The position numbers were made by a program, and so were the translations under genes. Positions 1-11,760 of a stretch of 64,000 bases of DNA are shown piece by piece. Positions within the stretch are counted from its first letter, which is position 1; the number at the start of each line of letters is the position of its first letter. Below the pieces are notes generated by a model. That model saw nothing but the letters and a program-made list of their open reading frames with translations. It did not search any database and was not told where the DNA came from. The DNA is from Ehretia macrophylla (Eukaryota; Streptophyta; Magnoliopsida; Boraginales; Ehretiaceae): NCBI GenBank assembly GCA_037974665.1, contig CM075769.1, forward strand, positions 21,478,139 through 21,542,138. Reading direction: 5' to 3'.

Positions 1-1072
1 TCCTCCAAAATACCTCTCCTCAAACCCTGTTCATTGGGAACACACACCCTGTTCCAAAACTGAAGAATACCATCCTCATGTAATTTGAAGTCAGACCGAT
101 CATCCGTAATTTGATCATTGATCTTCTGAAGTTTCATATCAAGTTGTTGAGCTTCTCTAATCTGAGATAGCAATAAAGGTTGAATATGAAGATGTGAACA
201 CATCACCCCAACCTGAGTCAACTCCGGTCTCCAATAATTAACTTCCTCAAGAACCTCCCTCTTTTTAACAACCAAACAAGCAACACTCGCCTTACGGCTA
301 AGAGCATCTGCTACAACATTTGCCTTCCCAGACAGATAATTGATAGAACAATTATAATCTCCAAGAAATTCCATCTACCTCCGTTGGCGTATATTCAACT
401 CCTTCTGTGAGAACAAATACTTCAAACTTTTGTGATCCGTGAAAATCTCGAACTTACTGCCCCACAGATAATGACACCACTTTTTCAGTGTGAAAACAAC
501 TGCTGCTAACAGGTCATGAGTCGGATAGTTTACCTCATATAGTTTCAACTTTCTAGAAGCATAGGCAATAACTCGACCGTTCTGCATAAGTACACAACCC
601 AAGCCCTCCTTGGATGCATCGCTGTAGATAACCATATTATCGATTCCCTCTAGCAGAGCAAGTACTGGAGTGGTAGTCAACCTCTTTTCAGCTCTTGAAA
701 CCCACTATCACATTTCTCATCCTAAGTAAAGCTGGTTCATTTCTGAGTTAACATAAAAAGTGGCCCTGCGATCTTAGAAAAATCCTTCACAAACCTACGG
801 TAATAACCTGCCAAACCAAGGAAGCTACGAACCTCCGAAACATTCTCCGATCGTTTCCAAGACATCACCACTTCAATCTTAGTGGGATCTACAGATATAC
901 CATTCTATGTAATCACATGGCCAAGAAAAGATATTCGTTGTAGCCAGAATTCATATTTACTGACCTTCGCAAACAACTGATGTTCCTGAAGCTTTTGTAG
1001 GACAAGCCGTAGATGTTGCTCGTGCTCTGATTCAGTCTTAGAGTAAACCAAGATATCATCAATAAAGATTAC
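1..1072 (-). pseudogene. Element A pol fragment: RT end, RNase H and start of the integrase zinc-finger region
   Basis: The minus-strand frame next to the solo LTR reads [20 protein letters not shown] and goes on through the RT palm and connection (FLGHVIT). Around 690-375 it reads RNase H motifs [18 protein letters not shown] and [10 protein letters not shown]. Compared with element C, one residue pair is missing after THDL (LAAV instead of ELAAV). The frame then meets a TAG where the family has Trp (RQRR-stop-MEF), and further on shows [13 protein letters not shown]. The last 300 bases on the left encode the linker toward the integrase HHCC domain. This is a degenerate copy, with no integrase catalytic core in view. 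Confidence 0.9.
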
Positions 1073-3451
1073 TGTCACGCCCCAACTCGACCCCACCTAC
1101 AATCAGTCAGGACGCAACGGGATTTCGACAGTATAACGACAGTAAATAGAATACCGAGGTTTTAAACCAACCTCATTAATAACATTAAACATCCAATTCC
1201 ATAACCATACAAACAACAACTCCTCAACAGCATAATAACACACAACATAACTGTAATATACAATAATCAGTCCTCGTTATCTACCTCCGTTCCAACATAA
1301 CATACAATACCTCAACCTTATCATACATTTCAAAAATAAGTTGAGACCCATCTAACAACTTAACCATAGACAAAAGAAGCTGCTAAAATAGTAACAACTA
1401 ATTCATATTCTTTTCAGCATCCTATACAACAAGGACTATAAAACATAGAAAATGCTACTAAACTAATATACATGATAAATAACAGCACAGAATCACGGAT
1501 AAGACTCTGGAACATATGACTCGTCCACGTAAGGCACATTTTCCTCCTCAGGAGGCACGTACCCGTAATCCGGCTCTGCAACACCTGTAAGCATGCAATA
1601 ATAGAGAGTGAGCTTATATAAATAAGCCCAGTGAGGATCCGATAGATCTCGAGCAAGGTCTACTAAACTCCTTGGAATAATCCTTTGAGTCAGTAAACAC
1701 ACAATAACATAAATAATACTATCATCACATAACTATATAACCAATCAATAAAGGATACTCTATTTGGTGTAGCTCCAAATGCCATCACGATCTCAACCAT
1801 TCTTCTTATAACTCCCCATTACTCACGCACCCGAGTTACCTCACTAGCCCCTCCCTCCATGATACCTCCGTCATGCGAGCTGGGGGTAGCCTCTGGCAGT
1901 CATGCCGTTATCAACCCGACAGCCCAACACTGCCCGAGAGGTGGCACACACATACCAAGACTCCATAATCATCATCAATCATCAATCAATCATCATTTAT
2001 TCATCATTGATAGCATCAATTATCATTTAAACAACAATAACTTAGTTAGATGACAAAGTAGGCTATCTAACCGGACATGCATTATATACACAATTAAACC
2101 CTAAATTACTCATCAACAACTCACCATTCAACACTCAAACACCACCCAATCATCTAAAGGCATCGTTCAAGAAATTAAAGAATGACAACCTAAACTTCTA
2201 AAATTCATAACTTACAATCTACTAATCCAAACATTGCCAAATCAGTTTCTATCACTCACCCATTCAACCTACTACATTAGCCCTCTCGAAAATCTACCAT
2301 AACACCTCCAAATCATGCCCGATAACCCTAAAACCCTAAGGTGTCAAGGCTGAATTTTTCGGATTTTCACACGAACAATGTAATCAAAAATTCGGCATTA
2401 CAACAGCGCTAACACGTAATTATCAAGTATTTAGAAATCGACGGCAATCGATTTCGATCATCGCAACTCAATTAATTCAATATTGAACAATTTAATCAAA
2501 ATTTAATACCCGAAAAAATAAAATTATGCTACCTCCGACAGAAATTCGTAGTATTACCACTAAACGATCCCTAGCATGCAAGGAGCAATAATCTAACATC
2601 AGATTACAATTCTAACGGTTCAAATTTCATTTATACGCAAAAACATAAAAATGACATTTTGAGATCTAGAATTTTTCTCTCACCTTTGATGCGATAAAAG
2701 CCTAGGGATGCGTGAAGTGCGTGCCCAACAAGTGGAATCCAAGTTGGTGCGAAGTTTTACGGATAAAAACCAAGTTTTTCTTTGAAAATTTGATTGAAAA
2801 ACCTTGAAAATTCTCTTTTCTTTTTCTCCTTCTTTCTCTCGGCCTTGTGTGTGCAATTGGGTGTGTTTTTGTGTTATGTGAGTGTGTGTAACTAATGTGA
2901 GGCAAATTAGTTAATATATTAAATAGTTTAAGTTAGTAAAACTTATTATTTTTAGTATTTTATTGACTTTAAAGGAATTTTATTACTCACCAATGTTAAA
3001 AATATTTATACAACCCCCAAGATATCTCAAGTGGATTATTTTTAGGTGACAAGAAGTTTTACATTCAAAGAATTCCACCCGAGTCAGCTTAAAACTCGGT
3101 TTTTTTGCAAAAGTCGGTGTAAAAATCCTAATAAATTCCTAAGCCGATTTGAAATCTGTTTTTATCAATCACAGGTCTATTAAAGTCTATGGACTAGGTC
3201 TAGAAGGGTTAAAAAGACCAGTTTCAAAATTTTAGCGGACGTGTTTCGAAAACACTATTTACTGAAAATCGACGATAAAATTTTTGATCCCGTTTTTGAT
3301 GAAAATTTCATGAATGCACATTTAGCACGTATTAGGAGTATTGACATCAAAATTATAACTTTCTAGGTCCTATAGCACATAAACAGGTCATATGCACGCA
3401 AAACGAGGTATAGCACGTAAACCGAGATAAGAAGAAAAGTGGGGTTTCACA
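1073..3451 (-). mobile_element. Solo LTR inside the reverse transcriptase of element A (TSD attac)
   Basis: The 2379-bp sequence starts TGTCACGCCCCAACTCG and ends GGGGTTTCACA on the plus strand. It is flanked by attac at 1068-1072 and 3452-3456. It resembles the LTRs at 13824-16252 and 54773-57212 and lies in the same orientation as element A's LTR. No PBS, PPT or internal domain is present, so it is a solo LTR left by LTR-LTR recombination. Read on the minus strand it holds the donor-like CAAAG|GTGAG near 2690, the stem-loop at 1609-1630 and a conserved short frame (1493-1584). Confidence 0.95.
1493..1584 (-). other. Conserved LTR tail reading frame (GY-type) after an acceptor-like CAG
   Basis: On the minus strand CTTACAG is followed by a 30-codon frame containing GYVPPEEENVPYV and ending SYVPESYP-stop. 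The same frame, with the same stop position, is in the LTRs of element A (14249-14341), element D (39725-39816) and the solo LTR at 54773 (55185-55285, there with one internal TAG). Here the frame is also open upstream for a further 38 codons through the stem-loop. Whether it is translated is unknown. Confidence 0.5.
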
Positions 3452-3456
3452 ATTAC

Positions 3457-4507
3457 CACGAACTGGTCCAAGTACGACTGAAAGACTCGATGCATAAGAT
3501 CCATGAATGCTACCGGTGCGTTAGTTAGTCCAAAGGGCATACTACAAATTCATAATGTCCGTACCGAGTCCTGAAATCAGACTTTGGAACATCCTCCGTA
3601 CGAATACGAAGCTGATAATACCCCTGCCTCAAGTCAAACTTAGAGTAGACTTTGGCCCCTTGAAGTTGATCAAACAGCTCATCAATCAGTGGCAAAAGAT
3701 ACTTGTTCTTGATGGTCACCTGATTCAAACCACGATAATCAATACACAATCTCAAAGTACCATCCTTCTTTTTCACAAATAAAATAGGTGCTCCCTACGG
3801 TGAAGAACTCTGCTGAATGAAACCCTTCTCTAATAGCTCATGCAATTGAGTTTTCAGCTCTTTAAGCTCAGCCGGTGTCATCCGGTACACTGATTTAGAA
3901 ATAGGTTGAGTACTGGGAATAAGATTAATTACAAACTCAATATCTCTTTCTAGCGGAAATCCTGGCAACTCCTCGGGAAATACATTGGGATATTCCTGAA
4001 TTATCGAAACTTTCTCCAGCTTTAGCTTATCAGATGGCTTGTTGATCCAATAAGCTAGATAACCCGTACACCCCTTACTCACCAGCTTAATAGCTTTAGT
4101 TGATGAGATAATGAAACTCAGCTTAGCATCCCGATTCCCTGCTACCTCCACAACTGGCTGTTTTGGCAACCGAAACTGTACTACCTTTGTTCTACAGTTT
4201 AACTGAGCATCATACTTAGAAAGCCAGTCCATACCCAAGATAACATCATACCCTCGGATAGGAAATAGGATAAGGTCCGAAGGAAAATCTAGACCCTTAA
4301 CATGTATTTTACAATCTTTACATACTAAGCTAGTAACATATTTATCAGTCGAAGAAGTATTAATCTCAACCACATAAGGTAGTCTTTTAGGTTGCATATT
4401 AACACGTTGCACACAGGTAGGCGTAATGAAAGAATACGTAGCACCAGAGTCAATCAACACTTTACAAGTTGATTGAGTATAAGAAAGTTACCTTCCACAA
4501 CCGCTAT
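3457..4507 (-). pseudogene. Element A pol fragment: aspartic protease and N-terminal reverse transcriptase
   Basis: On the minus strand, 4460-3795 begins with the protease active site LIDSGATYSF and continues through VILGMDWLSKYDAQLNC to the RT start (YRMTPAELKELKTQLHELL, GFIQQSSSP). A TAG stands where the family has Trp (PWGAP). The RT continues at 3776-3525 with [18 protein letters not shown] and [12 protein letters not shown]. Near 3540 one base appears lost, because EFVV and then MPFGLTNAP are in different frames. The fragment ends at LDQFVV, where the solo LTR is inserted just before IFIDD. Upstream it is cut by element C within the region between the zinc knuckle and the protease. Confidence 0.92.
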
Positions 4508-5049
4508 TGTAATACCCAAGCCCGGAATGTGAATTTTCTTTGTTTATTATTTTGAAAATTATATTTCCTTAAATTCTTTGTGAATTAATTGTTACTTTCT
4601 CACCGACGCAACGTGCATTGCATTTAAGGAGCGATAGCTAGAGAACGATTTTCAGTCCTCAGCAAATAGTGAAACTAGTATTTAGATGACTTAAATTTTA
4701 TATTTTAAATGTTGCTAGCTTTAATTGATCTTACCTTAGCTAAAACGGCTTTAAAACGCTCAAAATAGGGGCCTTTGACCTAGTCTTAAGTAGTTTGACT
4801 TAGCCCTTGACCAACTTTGACCATTTAACACCTTATAAGCTTATAACTTAGCATAATAAAAAAAAAACAGCAGCAAAATAAGAGCAGCAGGCCGAGAGCT
4901 TCCTTGAAGAAAAAAAAAAAACCTTTCACCTTCCAAACGATCAATCTTCGCGTGAGCTCGTGCGGGGTGGTTTCCGAGGCAACCAACATTATTTTCCTAG
5001 CGACTAGGAGTACCTAAGGTGAGGGAAGCATGTCGGTCGGGGCGTGACA
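4508..5049 (+). repeat. 5' LTR of element C, with a ~1.7-kb internal deletion
   Basis: It begins TGTAATACCC and ends GGGGCGTGACA. It matches the 3' LTR up to GGAAGCATGT (about 5035) and then jumps to the last ~20 bases of the LTR. The 3' LTR is 2288 bp, this one 542 bp. The TATA-like CTTATAAGC at about 4832 and the AAG|GTGAG site (exon end 5018) are kept. Both LTRs are copied from one RNA, so the loss most likely followed insertion. Confidence 0.93.
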
Positions 5050-5057
5050 TCTTTAGG

Positions 5058-5069
5058 TGGTATCAGAGC
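5058..5069 (+). other. Primer binding site, initiator tRNA-Met type (element C)
   Basis: TGGTATCAGAGC lies 8 bases after the LTR end CGTGACA, complementary to the 3' end of plant initiator tRNA-Met. It is followed by the leader block GCATGAGCCGGGATATG that recurs in B, D and F. Confidence 0.92.
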
Positions 5070-5361
5070 ATGATAGTCTTGCATGAGCCGGGATATGATT
5101 CTCGGTCTGTGGGGTAAAGGTCTAAAATGCTAAAGTGTTTATGTATGATTGCTAAGTGAAAAGAAAATGTTATAACATGACTTTGTGAACTTGGAATGTT
5201 TATGTGCTTAAGTGAAATAGTTTGGCAAGTTGAACTTGTCTTATGTGAATTGTGTGATAGAATATTGAATTGTTATTGACTTGAGTGTTATCTAATCTTA
5301 TGTGCTATATTTCTGTCTATAAACTGCTTTTAAATGTTGCCAGCTATTGTGAGTTGCTACT

Positions 5362-8300
5362 ATGCCGCCACATCGTGGTACTCAAGGTATAGGATCAGAT
5401 GAAGAGGCAGCAGAACAGGGTCAGCAGCCGTTGCCTGAGCAGTTTATGGCTACCATGACTACTGCAGTAGACCGGATCACACAGGTACTACATGAGCAGA
5501 GGCAGGACCGGATTAATCCCTAGGGTAATCAAGCTAATCTTGGTGGACAGGGGTACAGAGTTGAGAACAATCAGTTAGAGAAATTTATGAGGCACGAGCC
5601 GGGAAAGTTCTTCGGGGAGCCGGATGATGAGGCGGCCGAGAGATGGATTAATCGAGTTGAGAAGATTTTCACCGCTTTGAGGTACACTGATGAGGCAAGA
5701 ATAGATTATGCGTCATTTTTATTTGAGGGTGATGCAGAGCAGTGGTGGAATACTGTTAGATTGAGGTGGGATTGTGAGGATGTTCCACACTTATGGGATG
5801 ATTTTGTAAGTGAGTTCCGGGACAAATATATTCCCGAGATGGCTATGGAGAGACGGGAAGATGAGTTTGTGGCCCTGAAACAGGGAAATATGACTGTTGC
5901 TCAGTACGAGGCTAGGTTTGTTAGCCTGTCGAGGTATATGCCCGAGTTGGTACGACCGGCTAGGATGATGATACATAGGTTTGTCCGTGGGCTGAGAATG
6001 GACATACAGTTGCATTTGACTGGGCAGACCTACACTACTTTTCCCGAGGCATTTCAGGCAGCCTCGAAGTTTGAGAAACGGAAGGCTGAGATGTTAGCTG
6101 AGAGCAGTCAGCCGAGTAAGAAGCAGTTTTTGGGCCAAAGCAGCCAGAGTCAGCCGAGGCAATATCAGGCTTCTGCACAGGTTCCTCAGCAGCGTCCGTA
6201 TCAGCCACAGCAGCAGATTCAGGCTAGGCCAGTTGTGACTAGACCCCAGTAGGGAGGTACAGTTCCTACCCCTGCCAAAGCCCCAGCACCTACAGGAAAC
6301 ACTGCGGTTAGGCAAAATCAGCAGTGTAATTATTGTAATTGACCAGGGCATATTGAGGCTAACTGCTGGAGGAAGAGTGGTAAATTTACAGGTTGTGGCG
6401 GTGATGACCATAGGGTGAGGGATTGCCCTAAATATAACAATGTTCAGGGCCGTGGTGGAGGCCAAGGTGTTCAGAATAGGGCTGCAGGTGCACGACCAGC
6501 ACAGAGAGTTCAGGCTAGAGTCTTTGCACTGGATGCGGAGGAGCTACCCGATACCATAGCTATAGTGGAAGGTACCTTTCTTCTCAATACTCAGCCAGTT
6601 AAAGTTTTGATTGATCCCGGAGCTACACATTCGTTTATAACTCCTGCATGTGCATGATCTGTGAATGTTTGCATTGATAATTTGCCTCATGAAGTTGAAG
6701 TTAGTACTCCTTTGGGTGAAAAATTTGTTACTGAGTCTATTTGCAAATCTTGTGATATATGTATTGAGAACCGTAAATTTCCTGCTGATTTAATTATATT
6801 GCCATTCCGTGACTTTGAAATCATTTTGGGAATGGACTGGTTGGGAAAATATTATGCTCAGTTGGATTGTAGAACAAAGGTCGTTTATCTTAAGGTTCCT
6901 GACCTACCGGTACTAGAGATTGTTGGGAACTGCAGGGCTGCCCGCATTCCACTTTTATCAGCGATCAAGACTTCTAAGTTGTTGAATAGGGGTTGTGAAG
7001 CTTACTTAGCCTATTTGATCAATCAGCCTACTAATAAGTTGAGTTTGAATGAGGTTCCGATTGTTAGAGACTTCCCTGGAGTATTTCCCGAGGAATTACC
7101 GGGTTTACCACCGGATAGGGAGATTGAGTTCGTGATTGATCTTGTGCCAGGCACTACGCCAATTTCTAGGAGTCCTTATAGAATGGCATCGGCCGAACTT
7201 CAGGAGTTAAAAATTCAGCTTCAGAACTTGCTTGAGAAAGGGTTTATACAACCTAGTTCTTCGCCGTGGGGTGCGCCTGTGTTGTTTGTGAGAAAGAAAG
7301 ACGGCACACTACGGTTATGCATTGATTACAGGGGACTTAATCAAGTCACGATTAAGAATAAATACCCCTTGCCGTTGATTGAAGAATTGTTTGACCAGTT
7401 GCAGGGTGCGAGTGTTTACTTCAAATTTGACTTGAGGCAGGGTTACTATCAATTGAGAATTCGGAGTGATGATATGCCAAAGACGGCATTCAGGACTAGA
7501 TATGGCCACTATGAGTTTGTTGTGTTGCCGTTTGGATTGACGAATGCACCAGCCGCATTCATGGACTTGATGCAGAGGGTCTTTCGGCCTTACCTTGATC
7601 AGTTTTTCGTGATCTTTATTGACGACATTTTAGTGTATTCGAAGAACGAGGCTGAACACTAGCAACACTTGAGGATTGTGCTTCAGACTTTGTAGGAAAA
7701 CAAGCTTTTTGCTAAATTCAGCAAGTGTGAGTTATGGTTGAACCAGATATCTTTTCTAGGCCATATCATTTCAGATCGAGGAATTTCAGTGGACCCAGCT
7801 AAGATTGAAGTTGTTTCATCGTGGAAGAGACTTGAGACGGTGTCAGAGATTCAGAGTTTTCTTGGATTGGCAGGTTACTACCGGAGATTTGTTAAAGACT
7901 TTTCTAAAATTTCTGGACCTTTGAGCCAGTTGACTCGGAAGAAAGTTGCTTACAACTGGGATGCCAAATGTGAATCCAGTTTCCAAGAATTGAAGAAGAG
8001 ACTAACTACAGCTCCTATACTAGCTTTACCTGAGGGAACAGAGAACTTCGTTGTCTACAGTGATGCATCTAAAGAAGGATTGGGCTGTGTTTTAATGCAG
8101 AATGGTAAGGTGATTGCCTATGCTTTTAGGAAATTGGAACCTTATGAAGTCAATTACCCTACACATGATCTTGAGTTAGCTGCAGTTGTGTTTGCTTTGA
8201 AGAAGTGGCGTCATTACTTGTGGGGTTACAGATTTGAAATATTTACTGACCACAAGAGTCTCAAGTATTTGTTTTCACAGAAGGATCTAAATATGAGGCA

Positions 8301-9948
8301 GCGGAGATGGCTAGAGCTATTGGGTGGTTATAACTGTTCTATTAACTATGTGCCAGTTAAGGCAAATGTTGTTGCTGATGCTTTGAGCTGAAAGGCTACT
8401 GTTGCAAGCTTGATTATCAAGGACTGGGAGACTTTGGAAGAAATTTGTTCATGGAAACCAGAAGCTACTGAGGTAGGGATTCGATTTGCTAGTCTACAGA
8501 TTCAGTTAGGGTTGCTAGCACAGATCAGAGAGGCTCAGAAGACTGATCCTCACATCTTGAAGATCCAAGAAAAAGCTAAAGGGGGAGAGTCAGAGTTTAA
8601 ATTACATGCAGATGGCATCTTCAGATTCAGGGACAGAGTATGTGTTCCTGGTGATCCGACTTTAAAGAATGAGATCCTGTCCGAGGCACATAATTCGAGG
8701 TATACGATTCACCCGGGTAGTACAAAGATGTATAGAGATTTGAAGCAACACTTCTGGTGGAACAATATGAAGAGGGAGATTGCTGGGTATGTATCCAGGT
8801 GTTTGACTTGTCAGAGGGTTAAAGTTGAGCATCAGAGGCCAGTTGGACTTCTACAGCCGTTGTCGATTCCGCAATGGAAGTGGGTACATATAACAATGGA
8901 CCTTGTGACCGATCTTCCTAGATCTCTGAGAGGATGTGATTCTGTTTGGGTTGTTGTGGACCTCTTGACTAAAGTTACACATTTTATTCCCGTGAACAAA
9001 CAAGATAGCCTTGATAAGTTAGCTGAACTTTATGTTGCTAATATTGTGAGATTGCATGGTGTGCCATAAAGTATAGTGTCAGATAGGGATCCCAGATTCA
9101 GATCTCGTTTTTGGCAGAAGTTGCAAGAGGCCATGGGAACTAAGTTGAGCTTCAGTACTGCTTATCATCCGCAAACTGATGGCCAGTCTGAGAGAACCAT
9201 CAGGATCTTGGAAGACATGCTTCGAGCATGTGTGCTTGACTTTGGGAAGAATTGGGAGAAGTTTTTGCCTTTAGCGGAGTTTGCCTACAACAATAGTTAT
9301 CAATCTACTATAGGTATGGCTCCCTACGAGGCGTTGTATGGTCGGAAATACAGATCCCCGTTATATTGGGAAGAGGTTGGAGAGATGAGAACAATTGATC
9401 CGACTGTGTTACCTGAGATGATTAAGATGGTAGATAATGTTCACCTTATTCGCCAGCGTATGCTTACAGCTCAGAGTCGTCAGAAGAGTTATGCAGATAA
9501 GCACCGTCGGGATCTTGAGTTTGATTTGGGAGATTGGGTGTTTCTTAAGATTTCTCCACGGAAGGGATTGATTCGGCACGGTAAGAGCGGGAAGCTTAGT
9601 CCCAGATATGTGGGTCCGTATGAGATCACCGAAAAGGTAGGTCCTTTGGCTTATCGATTAGCTTTGCCTCCAAGCTTGTCGAGACTGCACGATGTGTTCC
9701 ATGTGTCTATGTTGAAGAAGTATCATCCAGACCCTTCACATGTACTTGAACCAGAGCCTTTGCAGATTGAAGAGAAGTTGTCTTATGAAGAGAAACCGAT
9801 TAGAATTGTGGATCGGAAGATTCAGGAGCTTCGCAGAAAGAGTATTCCGTTAGTAAAGGTTATGTGGAATCATCATGGGTTTGAGGACGCGACTTGGGAA
9901 AGAGAGGACCAAGTTCGGGATCAGTATCCGGAGTTGTTTGTTGACTAG
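5362..9948 (+). pseudogene. gag-pol: Element C gag-pol polyprotein (Gag, PR, RT, RNase H, integrase, chromodomain), eight internal stops
   Basis: This is one continuous frame of 1529 codons, starting at the ATG in CTACTATGCCGCC after a ~290-nt leader. Gag reads WINRVEKIFTALRYTDEAR and EQWWNTV, with a CCHC knuckle near 6330 (CNYCN-stop-PGHIEANC). The protease has LIDPGATHSF (about 6610). The RT runs 7180-7740, with FIDD at 7615-7626 and [11 protein letters not shown] and DLRQGYYQL before it. RNase H has [10 protein letters not shown] and [10 protein letters not shown]. Integrase has an HHCC finger (HNSRYTIHPG, CLTC), the first D in [15 protein letters not shown] and a [12 protein letters not shown] region. 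The C-terminal chromodomain reads [17 protein letters not shown] and ATWERED. Stops are at 5521, 6250, 6340, 6655, 7660, 7693, 8389 and 9067. No frameshift is seen; the copy cannot make a full polyprotein. Confidence 0.95.
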
Positions 9949-9953
9949 GTAAG

Positions 9954-9971
9954 AATTGCGTGGGCGCAATT
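9954..9971 (+). other. Pre-PPT hairpin of element C
   Basis: AATTGCG-TGGG-CGCAATT is a perfect 7-bp stem 5 bases after the pol stop and 5 bases before the purine tract. The same structure stands before the PPT in B (23428-23445), D (37279-37296) and F (47702-47719, minus). Confidence 0.8.
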
Positions 9972-9976
9972 GTTTT

Positions 9977-9989
9977 AAGGGGGAGAGGG
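9977..9989 (+). other. Polypurine tract of element C
   Basis: AAGGGGGAGAGGG directly abuts the 3' LTR start TGTAATACCC, as expected for plus-strand priming. Confidence 0.92.
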
Positions 9990-10309
9990 TGTAATACCCG
10001 AGCCCGGAATATGAATTTTCTTTGTTTATTATTTTGAAAATTATATTTCCTTAAATTCTTTGTGAATTAATTGTTACTTTCTCGCCGACGCAACGTGCAT
10101 TGTATTTAAGGAGCGATAGCTAGAGAACGATTTCCAATCCTCAGCAAATAGTGAAACTAGTATTTAGATGACTTAAATTTTATATTTTAAATGTTGCTAG
10201 CTTTAATTGATCTTACCTTAGCTAAAACGGCTTTAAAACGCTCAAAATAGGGGCCTTTGACCTAGTCTTAAGTCGTTTGACTTAGCCCTTGACCAACTTT
10301 GACCATTTA

Positions 10310-10322
10310 ACACCTTATAAGC
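10310..10322 (+). promoter_or_regulatory. TATA-like element in the C LTR
   Basis: CACCTTATAAGC is followed by an A-rich leader and, about 185 bases on, by the donor-like AAGGTGAGG. Equivalent TATA sequences occupy the same place in the LTRs of B (about 19575) and F (TATATAA on the minus strand near 47296 and 50895). Promoter activity is inferred from position only. Confidence 0.5.
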
Positions 10323-10500
10323 TTATAACTTAGCATAATAAAAAAAAAAACGGCAGCAAAATAAGAGCAGCAGGCCGAGAGCTTCCTTGAAGAAAAAAAA
10401 AAACCTTTCACCTTCCAAACGATCAATCTTCGTGTGAGCTCGTGCGGGGTGGTTTCCGAGGCAACCAACGTTGTTTTCCTAGCGACTAGGAGTACCTAAG

Positions 10501-11760
10501 GTGAGGGAAGCATGTTATTTGCGCATTTATACGTTGTATATGTTAACTTTGTCAAATTTTAGATTTATCCGTAGATCGTTATTTAAAGCGATTTGATGCT
10601 TCTAGAATGTTCCTTGGCATTTGTAGAACATGTATTTATAGCTTTGTAACATTTTCTGCGGTTAAATGTTGTGATTGCAAATTAAATTGTGAAATGAATA
10701 GTGTTTTGTGAATAGTAAAACCTTGAAACGTTGAAATTGTGCTGTTTTGCTTTCCGTTGATGTAGAAACGTGCTAGGTATGCTAGAATGCTAAAATGTGT
10801 GGTTTGTTTGGGTTGCGTAGTGGAAAAAATGAGAATTAAGCCTTTGGGAAAGTCGGGGTCGTTTTGGTCGACTTTTGCATTTTCTCGTTTTGCATGTTGG
10901 CATTGCTTCAGGAGGCCATGGAAGCACTTTTGGTGCGATTATGGCGTTGGTTGGGTGTTTGGTTGTTATAGTTGTAGTTCAAACGAGAAAGAGGGAAATC
11001 GAGGCTTTGCGCGAGTTCTAGGGTAAAGTAAGGTTTTGGGGTCTTTAGACGTGCCTTATGGTGACCTAGGAGGGTTGGCGAAGTCGGTTTCCAGAACTCG
11101 TGGCTTGTTTGGAAATGGTAGCATTTTGATAGTTGGGGCCGATTTGTGTTTTTGTGTGTTTTCTTGTCTTTATGCCTATAGAATGCTTAGAATTACTTGA
11201 AATACTTGTTTGAGTTGTTTTGGATTGAATTGCTTATCAAATTGCTGCTATTGCGTGTGAGAATAACCTACTTTGTTATTCTCCCACGTGTGGCTTTATC
11301 ACTTGTTTATCGCCTTGTATCGAGTCTTGCATTGCATAGTGTCTCGCGCGTGAGTGATGGGCCTCTCTGGGTAGCCTTGGGTTGCCAGTGTTGGTTGCTC
11401 TAGCTCCGCTGCTATTCCCTTTCTCGCTTGGGTTGCCTCCCAGGGAGATTTGGGTCGTAGGTTGATGGATACTTCCAGGGTATTCTAAACTGGTATTATA
11501 AGGTGGTTTGGGCCGGCGCGTCGTCATCGAATTCTTGAATGAAAGTTGCTCGTGAAAAGAGTATCGTATCCTTTGATTGAGTGTTTGCAGCTTTAAATAC
11601 TTGCCTTGCTTTATTGTTGGCTTTGGATGTATCTTTATATGTTTTGTATGTATTGCTTGGCTAATTGCATTGCATACTCCTCTCATCTCCGTCCTTGAGA
11701 CCAATTGCCCTTGCTGAGCAATAGTTTTTGCTCATTCCTCTCTATAATATGTTTTTACAG
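10501..11760 (+). other. Candidate intron inside the LTR of element C
   Basis: It begins GTGAGG after CTAAG and ends in TTTTTACAG, giving 1260 bases. Equivalent donor/acceptor pairs are in B (19764-21065), D (31038-32284 and 38512-39724), G (43880-46062) and element A (minus strand, 15505-14342). In C and the 32363 LTR the frame of the downstream tail is closed just upstream of the CAG, which fits an exon beginning there. No transcript evidence is available. Confidence 0.4.
11715..11734 (+). other. LTR stem-loop TGAGCAA/TTGCTCA (element C)
   Basis: This is a 7-bp perfect stem with a 6-base loop, 26 bases before the acceptor-like CAG. Stems with different but complementary bases sit at the same place in the other LTR families of the window. 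Confidence 0.6.

Noticed and set aside
4508..5049. The short 5' LTR of C as a copy of spliced RNA
   Set aside because: The missing segment does not begin and end at GT and AG with the candidate sites; a plain deletion explains it better.
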